Below are positions 10,165 through 21,200 of a stretch of 31,025 nt of DNA, piece after piece (position 1 is the first letter of the stretch; each line of letters opens with the position of its first letter). The DNA comes from Sphacelaria rigidula (lineage: Eukaryota > Phaeophyceae > Sphacelariales). Made by a program: the position numbers and the translations under genes. The notes below the pieces were generated by a model. That model saw only the letters and a program-made list of their open reading frames with translations. It had not been told where the DNA came from and did no database searches. The stretch is taken from the NCBI GenBank assembly GCA_964200075.2, contig CAXNAA020000052.1:1-31025 (forward strand). Reading direction: 5' to 3'.

Positions 10165-12279
10165 ATGCTAATTGCACTTGCATATCGGCGCTTTATGACG
10201 AGACGGAGAAACTGGGTCGTCACACTCCTTCTGCCCGTGATATCCTGCGCTGCTGCAGCTGCCGCTCCTTGCAGCAGTGATGCTTCCCATGTGTGGCCCG
10301 TGAACGATACAGCATCGGCCACAGCTCTGGCTGCCGCAGTAAATTGTTCTGGTGGGGTATTTAATGTGGAGTGGACAGGAAACGTCATCGTTGAACGTGA
10401 AATTTACGTAGCCGATGGAACTTTCCTCCATGTAACTGGAAGTGATCGGGAGGCCGAAATGGAGGGGAGTGGAGATAACCGACTCTTCACCGTCGAGAAC
10501 GCCTTCTTGAATGTTAGTACTATGGTCATCAGCAATGGTAATGCCACCTTTGGCGGGGCGATCGCTTGTAAAGGATCGAGAATGTCGTTTTATGAGACTT
10601 CGTTTGTCGGCAACGCAGCGGTGGAGGGGAACGGTGGGGCTCTCCATGTCGTCAGCGGCTCGTCCGTTTGGTGGGGTGGTCCTACAATTTTCGTCGGCAA
10701 TAACGCTAATCTCGGAGGCGGCGCTGCTTTCATTGGTGATGGCTCCAGTGTTTCGTGGACAGGGGAGACATCGTTGTCCGGCAACACGGCTCACCAAGGA
10801 GGCGCGATATATGTGGATGGCAACTCCAGTGTATCCTGGGCAGCGGAGACGATATTTGACGAGAATACTGCAGTGTTTACGGGAGGCGCTTTGAACGTGT
10901 ACAACGGGTCAAGAGTGTCGTGGGCAGCGACAACGACGTTCGCCAACAATAGCGGGCAGTGGGGTGGAGGCATACATGTTGAAAACAGCTCCAAGGTATC
11001 CTGGGAAGCTGAAACGATGTTCTCGGGTAATCACGCACCGAATGGCGGTGGTGCTGGGTTGGATATCTATGACGGTTCGGCAGCATCTTGGGGGGCGGCG
11101 ACGACGTTCATCGGCAACAACGCTACAGTCGTCGGCGGCGCGGTCCATGTAAACTCAGCCTCTGTATCGTGGGATGCAAAGACTACATTCGCCAGGAATA
11201 TCGCAGGTGAACATGCTGGGGGTGCCATCTACCTGTTCGACGGCTCGACTGCATCCTGGACAGGGGACACGTCGTTTTCAAACAATCGCGCTGTTTTTGG
11301 GGGTGCCGTTGCTTTGGATGGCTCCCGTGCATCTTGGGAGGCGGAGACGTCGTTTATTGGTAATGCTGCAAGTGTTTCCGGGGGGGCTTTGAATGCCTTC
11401 AGAGGTTCCGCTCTATCGTGGATGAGGAAAACGTCTTTCTTAAACAACACCGCTTCTTCTAGGGGAGGAGGCGGCGTTTATGCTTTGAATCGCTCTAGTG
11501 TGTTGTGGGAGGCCGAGACTGAGTTCACGGGCAACTCGGTAACTCAAGCGGGTGGTGCTGTGCTTATTGAATACGGGTCTAGTGTGTCCTTAAAAGCGAA
11601 TACATCCTTCGTCAACAACTATGCAGGTGCATCAGGGGGTGCTGTTTCTATATCGTCGTCAAATGAAAACAGTGAAGACATTATGTCCTCCATCATCATC
11701 GACAACCCAACCAAGTTCATCGAGAATAATTGCAAGGAGGGCGGAGGAGCCATGGCGATTATCGGCGAGATATCCGCGAATTTCGCACCTGAAACCTTGA
11801 TGTTCGGTCGGAACTCTGCGGGCTTTGCCGGAGGGGCGGTATTCGTAGCAGGTTCAGAGTTTGGGCCACGGTTCATTGGAGCAACGTTCTCTTCAAACCG
11901 TGCCGGTAAAGGTGGAGCTGCGTCCCTCACCGGCAGCGGGATAGCGGTTACGGACTATAAATTCCTGAATGTCACTGTTTTCGACAAATGCCTCTTCTCC
12001 GGCAACGAAGCAACAATAGATGGCGGAGCAGTGGAGACCGGGGCAGGTCACGAGAACTTCACCAATACGTTGTTCATTGGCAATGCTGCGCAGGTTGGAG
12101 GAGCTTTAAGTCTCTCTGGCACGGCATCTGTATCCAACTGCACATTCGTCGAAAACACTTCGGCCGAGGACGAGGGCCCTGCAATCTCCAACGTGGGATC
12201 AATTTTAACGATCGACAACACTTCCTTCGCCGACAGCGCCTTCGCGTGTGCGCCCGGGAAATATCTCGGCTATGAAATG
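10165..12279 (+). CDS. Exon 1: signal peptide and Pmp-like beta-helix repeats
   Basis: This exon encodes 705 residues. After a basic, hydrophobic leader ending in an alanine run, the protein carries about 20 tandem repeats with the two Pmp hallmarks, F-x-x-N (for example FVGN, FIGN, FANN, FTGN) followed 5-9 residues later by GGA. At least twelve repeats also share S-x-x-S-W-x-x-x-T-x-F between the hallmarks, with a spacing of about 25 residues. Such repeats fold as right-handed parallel beta-helices in chlamydial Pmp adhesins. Many N-x-S/T sequons suit an extracellular glycoprotein. The last residues, CAPGKYLGYEM, start the Cys-rich module. The donor ATG|GTGAGG leaves phase 0; reading on would stop six codons later at 12298-12300. 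The exon is open for its whole length, with no frameshift seen. Confidence 0.88.
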
Positions 12280-15200
12280 GTGAGGTTTAACACTGTATGA
12301 TTGACACATTCGTTTTTTGGCGTTGGAGATATAATGGAAAGTACGATGGCAATGCGTGTTGAAGTTTGTGCAGGAAGACGAGTATTGAATATTGTCAACG
12401 AGTTGCAAGATATCGGTGTCGGACGTTAGCGGCACCAGTACAAGAATATATTGCTACCCCTTCTTTTTCGCCATTGTCCACTGGAATATCACACATGGGT
12501 ATGGTATTGTATTTTATCTGACACAAGATGCCGTCAAGATTTCCTGTATTGTGAAACGAGAAGGCTCCCGTTTTTTCCTAGTGGAAGCATCTCCCAACCT
12601 CAATTCGAAAGTCAAGGGCGGGAGCCTGGACAAGTGCCCAGCACTAGTGTAATGCTCCTCGACAGTGGCTGTCCCAGTGGCGATTCCGATGTCTCTTTCG
12701 GGGTCGCGGATTTTTGCTGGTAAAGCTCTGCCCTCGGCGATCAATAATAACCTCAATGACAAAGCAAGTGACGCTAAAGTGCTTCTACCTTGATATCTGA
12801 CGGTGTTTCTGAGCGGATCACCCCACCAGTCAACTTGGGCGCACGCTCTGGCCTGGGGGTGGCAGCCGCCGTGGCGCCAATATGTTGGTGATGTCACCGT
12901 ATAATGGCTTGAATTTCTGACGTACTAGGATGTCGGTTTCCCTCTACGGTAGTAGACCCCACTGATTGAATCGTGAGGAAAAGACACCTACACGTGAGGA
13001 GACAATGTATATACGGTCTGGAAAGACAACATCCTTCTACAGTACAGCCTGACGGAAACGTTTGTACTGCCCGTATCATATACCTCCAGGTTTCGTACGT
13101 CTCCTGCGGCGCTTGTCTCTACCGTGCCGTTGTATTTGTTTGATATAGTTTTCTGGGGGGGGGGGGCTATCGTAGAACGTGTCTGACGTTAGTTATCTGC
13201 ATTTTGAGACATGGTTGAGGGCACAGCAAGACCACTTCATGTGAGACAGAAAATGTTCCGAATTCAGACGTTGGTCGAATTCCGGTTGGCCCACGGGACA
13301 GCACTCTCATGTCTTCAGCCGCTGCCCCATAGCCCATAGCCGACATTCTAGCAATCTGCGAGTCGCCGCACACCGTGATGAATATGGTCAAGTCTCTTGC
13401 GAAGCGAACTAACGCATGCACTTGATGAGAAAGCCAATCGAGCTTCAGGGCTTGGTGTGGACCATGGTCATTTTTTCTGGCTTGGTGATGAGTGTCAAGT
13501 TTTCACGTTGTCGTTGTCCCGAGAAACAGTCAGTAGTAGCACGCGGTATAAAGATGATGTGCACCAGCACATAACCGCGTCACAGAACGGTCCAGTCCAG
13601 TCCGATTCCATGCGCTTCACCACACTGCACTATACCATAAACGACACAATGTAGGGCAACCAGCACCGAAAATGAGGACATAACCGTACAGGTTTGTGTG
13701 CGCAGCGTAATGCTGTACTACACGTGTGCTCAGGTTGCGCCGCGTTTTCACCACAAACCACCACTCATTAGCTCCCGATTTACGATCAGTAGCGGTGATG
13801 TTGCCAAAGCTAGCAGGAACACCTGGACTTGCCAGCAGCGTACACACCCTAGCAAATATCAATCCAGGCGCAAAAAAATGCGACTGACGCATGTTTCTTC
13901 CAAAAAATGTACTTCCTCTGTCCCATAAGTAACGGCGCTTATGATGACACAGACCACTAGCGGTGTCTGACGCCGTAGGCGGTATATACTTTTGAAATCT
14001 TCGGTGATTATTTAGATGGAACTCGTTTATTTTTGCACGCACCACGTTGCATGCACGAATGGCCGAAAAAAAGCTGTAATGCCAATTTCTCCCCTTTTCC
14101 AGGGGCAGAACAATGACGAAAAATGCAGAAATTGTGTTCGTTAATCGTCCTCGCCGTCACTTGGGCTTGATGCCAGATAGTCCCAGGCCTTCGTAAAGGC
14201 CCCGTGATCATATTTTACCACCGTTTCCAACGTCCCTGCCTTCTGCCGCGCCGATACCCCGGTATGCTCCACACCAAAGTCGTTATCGCCCATCGACACG
14301 AAACAATTCTCGTAAACTCACCAAATTTCCCACTTTTTGATCCACTAATTCTCAGTAAGCCCCAGTCTTTTTACCGTAGAGCTTTTCAGCAAACCTAGCT
14401 TTAGCATCGTAGGCAACTCCATTGGCGAGATATGATGTGCCCCCCATAAGGACCTTTACTGATGGGACAGGAAGAGTGTTGCAAATATCACCTTGACCGT
14501 TTGTTTCAGGTTCCTGCAGGTTGTATTTTATGTGAACAACTCCAAATTGTCGCCACGAACATGTTTTTTCACGATTGGGCATTGTGGAACGGTCTTGAAG
14601 ATCATTCCGTTTTGCAGGATGATCATGTCATCGGACAGCGATTCAAACATTTTCTCTTGTTGAATATTAGCTAATGCTTGAGCTATTATTTTCATGTCGA
14701 GGAATCTGTTGTTACATATAGCCGCTTTTTTGAAGTACAAATGTGACTCCTCGCGCATTTTACGGGCGTTATTTTGTCCTGCAGGTGCCGTATATTTCTG
14801 ATGGCACGACATTTATGGTCGAACCAACTTCACACGAGTTGATGCAGAAAATACTCCCAGAGAATTTCTCTACGCGCAGGTTTTCAATGGGAATATTTTG
14901 ACATTGTGAGCCGAAGGAGTATCGTTTTCAAACACACGCCCTTCCGGAGCAACGGGACAATTCTAGCTATGTATGTATAGACATATAAAAAAGGGACATA
15001 CGAATATCATGCCAATTTTCCCCACGGGTTTTGCAGTATGCAAGTTAACTTCTGAGGATCATTCTACAGTTGCCGGTCAGTCCTTCACAGAAATTGTGAT
15101 GGTCCACCATGCAGGGCCCATCGTTAGGTGTTGCGTGGGGGGTTGGGTCGGTATGGGTGATGCTTATACTTTTATTTCACGTATGCATACTCGTACAGCC

Positions 15201-18200
15201 AATCCCGATACTGTGAAGCTCGTTTACTGTGGCGCATGTGGACAGCGTCGAAACCTCCATGTTTTCTGGAGAGCATTAAGCGACAGGGGTTTTGGTAGCC
15301 TAGCAAATCATCTGCCATTCACCGTACGTTAGCGTACCCCTGCGTGACACTAACCCTAAGTGAGATTCACCCTGTAAAACACGAGCAAAACTAAGAATAT
15401 GGACGGAGCGTGGACATCTGTCTCTTGGGCGAGAGCGCGAGCCCTATGTGATTCCCCTCTCGCGCGTTTTTCTCCTTGATAACATGGTGTCATGCTCCGT
15501 TAGCAACTTGCATCCATTTGCTGATATGTGGGTGTTTCCCGCTGCGAAATTAAAGTGACAGAAGGTGCGCACAATTGTTGTGCGGTACAGGCCTGTTCAC
15601 GCTCACTTTACTACACAGAATTCACACCCGTAAACCTTCACGCCATCTCTTGAGACTTGAGCTCTGAAAAATCGCACACATGTATCATGGGTCATTGCGA
15701 ATCGTTCGAAGAATGATTCTTTCCGATCTGCTTTTCACCAATTGTTTGGGGGTTCAGAGTCCTGGGGGATCACTTGCCTTTCTGGGACCCGCGATAATTC
15801 GTGAAATGGCAAAAATATTGCAAGACCCCACTCTTGAAAAATCGTGATGATCGATAGTGTACGTGTGCAAATGTTCAGCGTTTAATTCCCCAGCGCTGGG
15901 TAAAGTTTTGCGGATGAGTGAATTCTGGGTGATGAACGTGAACAAGCCTGTAGCGAGAAAATGGCAAGAGCACCCGCTCTATACACGGTATGGGGGTTTG
16001 TGTACCGTCCCTGTGAAGCCGGCACCCCACCACCATTTCCCTGAAGGTGTTGGTGAAGTGTCTTAGTCGCGATTGGCGCAGCAGAGGCGTGCAGAAGTCT
16101 TTGTGGTATAATGTACCCCGAAATCAAGATTTCAGCTGAATCGGAACATTTGCGGTCTCAAGCATGGGCGGCTTCTGGGTATTTCACTTATTCTATGCAG
16201 CAATGTTCCGTTTGTCGCGTATCCGCCTCAAAGTATCCCGTCTGCAATGACCCTAACCGCATGTGCTGGGAATCGAACCCGCGAATCCTCGACCCCACGC
16301 GGGTTCGATTGTACCATCACACTATCGGGGCGTGGGGGCTGACATGTATATATATATATATACATATATTCGGCGGCTTCGCCGCCACGATCAGTGGATC
16401 GACAGCCAAGATACATGAGCACCGGTGACAGCTGTGTGCGTTGCGTAATGGCAAAGACCAAAGTTGTTTGGAGAAGAAGCCGTAGATGCACACCAGCTGA
16501 GCATGTTTGAAGATCATGCCGATTCCAAAAATGAATATTTTTGCCATTTTTGTATTCCTATGAGGAGCATAGGTGTCCCGTTCACAGGGACAAATGCAAA
16601 GGCTGGACACTCGATAAGTAGCCAAAACTCCATCAAAGGTGGACCCCTGGAACCCATTCCCCCCACAAAAACAAGGACAAACAGATCGAGCCGTAGCTGC
16701 TCATCACCTTAGCTGCGCGTGGCCATGTATAAATCTGTTCGAAATTCCATGAGAAATGACGATTTGCGCGCGAACCGGTGATCACTGCGTGCGTTGCGTA
16801 GTGGCACACGTCATACTTTGAGAGACGCCGTAGCTGCTCATCAGCTGTGCACGTTGTTTATCCCTGAGACCGCGAGGGTAGGTCATCTGATTTTTCAATT
16901 AAAGCTGATGCTGATTGCACAGACTATCCGTGGTCGCGGTCAAAGAGTTACCACGTCGCGCAATTCTGTTCAGTACCCAATGAGAAACGAATCGATTTTT
17001 TCCCGGGGGGACCGTGCCCCGACAGCTGTGTCGAAATAGCACGTCCATTGACTCACACATCAAGACACGGTAGAGGTGCTCAAGCCCTGCGTCGACAGGA
17101 ATGCTGTGTTCGATGGCTAGCGGCTACAAGACGGATCTCTTGTCTCATGGCTGTCAAAAAATATGCTGCCGTTTTGAGCCGATTCGGTTCGATGGAGGGC
17201 CGTTGCAGGATTCACGTCGTGAAAATGATGCGAATTCGATTACAATTTCAACAGAAAGAAAGCGCACTCGGCCATATCGAAACACGAAGCCGGTTCAAAA
17301 GCTAGAGCGATTAACAAAAATACAGTTGGAACCATGCCCTGACAGCTGTGTCGAGATAGCACGACCATTGACTCACACATCAAAACACGCTCGAAGTGTT
17401 CAAGCCCTGCGTCGATAAGAATACTGTTTCGATGGAGAGTGGTTGCATGATCGATCTCGTGTGAGTGAAATATCAAACAAATGCGGCGCCGATTCGATGT
17501 TTATGGCGGTAGCACCCCCGACGGACGAACAGCCCTGCCGCGCTGAGACAGGAAATGCATGGCAACGCGAGCCTCAACGCCACGCAGAAGACAGCCCTAA
17601 GGCAATACAGAACACACTGCGACCGGCTGCCGACTCAAATCTGAAAAAAATAGAAGCCGTCGTTTCTGGCGCCTCATGATGAAAAAATCGCATGTATGGT
17701 ACACAGTTTGATTGAACGCGGGGATCTCATTACCCCCGCAAACGAAAAATACACAGGTTGTCGAATATTGTCCACCCGCGACATGGTCGTTCTCTACTGG
17801 TGGGCTTGGTGGAAGATAAAATCGAAGATCGTGTGACTGCACTAAGACTCTAACCCGCTATCCAACCGTCACAAGGTGTCGAGGTTACCAACTGAGCCAC
17901 AGGGGCGACCGGCTGCCGGCTCAAAGATGGAAAAGTAGAAGTTGTTGTTTTTAGCGCCTCAAAATAAAAAATCGCATGTAACGTAGAGTAGCAGCAGCAG
18001 CTACAACAGCAGTCCAGAGACAGTAAAAGGGAAGTACAGTCGAAACGATCCGACATGCAGGCAAGATCACAACATCCTCGAGGTGTGCCCCGAGAATTGA
18101 ACGGAGAGCGATGGCACACTGCTATTTCGTACAGTTCCGAGTCAACTGAGCATGATGCCGATACAATTCTCAAGTGAAAACGATGCCGGTTCCACGAATG

Positions 18201-21200
18201 AACGTGGCCTGTGTGCGGTCGAGAGGTGGCATCTCCGATGGTCAAAGGGTCCACCGAGACGTCCAGCGAGGAACTGCATCAAACGGAACGCATCGCAACG
18301 TCAAAACGCCATGCAGAACACAGCGCGGAAAGCGTTTTCACTCCAAACACAAGCAGAACCGGGACGAACCGTAATGTCCAGCGAAATGCAAGCGAAGGGG
18401 CTGACATGTCTAATCAGCGAAAAAATGTACTCTAAATTCAAGTAAATAAGAAAAGCTGGCTTCTCAGAGCTTCAGAGAACGAAATTGCCCTGAAAGGTAT
18501 GCACTCTAAAGTCAAGCGAAGAAATGCAGCAAAGTGACACCTGTGTGAAGGAACGAATCTCAGAAAAAATTGTAACTGATATGATCTCCCTATATATGCT
18601 TGATTGGTCGATCAACACATACCAAGCCGTGTTGACCTGCTGTGATACAGTGTCGAGGGAAATCTAAAAAACAACTCTGATGAGGGCTTGTGCGCAAATC
18701 ATGCTATTGTTTCGTGCCATACGTGTTTACGGATTCGCAGTCAACAAATTGGTCCAGCACTGTCTGCAACGGATGCGGTGTACTGTGCACTGAATGCCAT
18801 TTTCATCCACGCCAAATCGAAACCCCGGCGTGCTATGGGGAGCTCGAACATTCAGAGAGTGCTGGTGGCAAGCGTACCGTGCAGATGCTGTCGATAGAAA
18901 GGGGATACTGGCGAGCCACGAAAAACAGCACAGTCGTGAGACAGTGCTACAATACCGACGCGTGCCTTGGAGGAATTACCGGAAGTGCGAATTTCTGCCA
19001 AGATGGATACGAAGGGCCATGTGAGAGTCGATTGGTTTTGTTGGGTTTTACTATATCTTGCTATTTGTTTTCGAACGGTAAGCACTCGAATTGTCGGTAT
19101 CCCGCGCCTCGCATGAGACGCGGCTAGGTGGGCTTGGATAGACTCCTTTCGAGATTCGTGGGTGTGCCGTCTTGTTCGGTGATCAAAAATTCCTAGCACC
19201 TTCACCTCTCAAGGGAGCGCAGCTAGCACGTGGAGGAACGGAATAGTACAGACGGGCTGCGCGTATTGCCGATAACTATTCTGTGCAAGGGTCCCTACTG
19301 AGGGGAGCAACGTAGAATTGCTCTCCTCCTTTGTCTGTGCAGTCCTACTCAGCGTCCGTTGACGTTTCCCCGTGCGCCTGATACGCAGATTGCTCTATTT
19401 GCCAGGAAAATTTCGCTACCGGCCCGGGTTATACTTGCCACAGCTGCTCCGAACGTACCGGTGGCGTGATACTAGTGATAGTCCTAGGCGTATTGGCTTT
19501 TGGCGCGCTTGTTGGCTTCGTCCTGTACATGGTGTCTGCGGGGTCGGGGGGTGGCGGCCGACGAATTATGGCGCGCGCGGCACAGGTGATCCCTCTGCAG
19601 TCTATCAAGATCATCATCGTCGCGTGGCAAATCTTGACGCAGGTGAGGTTGGGATGATAATCCTGCTAAAAGAGCGCGTGTTGCAGGTATTGATTGATTC
19701 GTTGTTCGATTGGTCATTTTACATTAGACTGATGGGCTGCACATCCAGCCGCGATGACAAGATAGCTCTACCCAAGCACACATTCGTCAGATAAAGCTCG
19801 AGGGAAATCGCGAGGAGGAACAATCGCAAAAAGCATACAGGCCGGTGGGTAGAAGAAGTATCGAGGTCTGTAATCGTCAGCCGTTTCTCACGCCGTTTTG
19901 AAAAGTAGGGAGATGAAATCTTACACACGCGCTCGTGGAGTCAAGTCCGAGGTCACCTGTGCTCGGGCCAATTCAATTTCGCTCGGTTTCAGCGATACTT
20001 TGGGGTCCCCGGTTGTTCCCCGGGGTAGGAGACCCTAAGCAACCGGTGGCACTGAGTGTAACCACTGTAGCCGGCACGCGGGCGACCTCTGGCCTGCCTT
20101 CCGGAACACGTGAAATAAATTACGTCTCCAAACTTGCAAAAACCGCAAGAGAAACGAGACAGACGGGAAGCTGTTCCGAGAATACTATCCAGGCTTGCCA
20201 ATAGAAAACCTATGGATCACACGTGGTCTATTTTCCTCTTCTTATACAAGATCCAGGAGATGAAACCTCATATACGTGTCGGTGGAGGCGAGGTCGAAAC
20301 TGTCGATATGTGAGTATGTATAAGCTCGCTCGGTGTCACCGGTGTATTGCCTCCCGCGTTCACCAGATGTACGTGGGTACCCCAAGGAATCGGTGTGAGA
20401 TGATTGAGGGGAGAAATACCTAGGCACTGGTGACCTTAGGCTTTTCTCAGGAACCGATTTGCAAAAGCGGTTTCCTTATTTCAGAAAATTGTCTAAGAAA
20501 TCCAGAAAACTTGAACCCATTTCGAGAAGATGGGGGTGCAACGGCCGGCTCGCCACGCTACGGTTGTCTGGTGGTACATAAGGCACATTTAGGTAGCAAA
20601 AACGCGGGTCCGATGCCCACCGGATGCATCTAGTTTGGCTCATTCCTCAGAAGTATCTTATTTCGGTCGTTGAAGACGCGAGGACGTGAGTAGCAAGAAG
20701 AATCCCTTTGGCTGAGCTTGTTTGACGAAAGTCGATGCTGTACGCGGGTGCTGATCCAATCCGCGATACCAACATGCAAAGGGCCTACTGAGAGAGAGCT
20801 GGGTTCATCCCTGGAGACCGCGGACCCGTCCCGAGGAAGGAAGAGAGTTAGACGTGAGACGAAACAAAATATACTACCGGGACCCAAAATCGATGGAACC
20901 GATATATATATATCTATATCTATATATCTATATTATATATAGATAAATAGACATAATATATACCCTCGGCTCTGTTGATCTGACGCGTCATCAAGAAAAA
21001 GTTGTGCGACAAATGGTCTCTCGATTCCTAGAAACGGGCTGAGAAATGCATCAGACGTGAAGTTGTTCGGAAAATATGAGGCATTATATCAACGGGAGCC
21101 CCAGGAAATCACAGACATCAAGCGACAGAAGAAGCACCCAGACACCGGCGACGCCGAGCTTCATTCAAGAACGTCGTGTGGAAAGCTGTTTCGTGACTAT

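Larger units (their letters stand above)
12280..18740 (+). other. Intron 1 (6,461 nt)
   Basis: The donor is GTGAGG at 12280 and the acceptor ttcgcag ends at 18740. The phase-0 join fuses CAPGKYLGYEM to STNWSSTVCNGCG, which reads as one continuous Cys-rich module, so no exon appears to be missing. The intron contains a second copy of the Stowaway-like element (13912-14474), a decayed coding stretch on the opposite strand (about 14528-14955), a tRNA-derived palindrome (16258-16331), a degenerate tandem array (16421-17435) and a tRNA-like A/B-box pair with flanking direct repeats (17619-17985). 12300-13900, 14960-16250 and 18000-18740 show no gene I can support; 13150-13166 is a poly-G run. Confidence 0.75.

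Noticed and set aside
12514-12897. 127-residue minus-strand frame with protein-like segments (DWWGDPLRNTVRYQGR)
   Set aside because: It starts only at GTG, no domain is recognised and it lies in intron 1. It may be a repeat fragment, but I cannot support it.
16258-16331. Functional tRNA gene
   Set aside because: The B box is perfect, but acceptor and anticodon arms do not pair.
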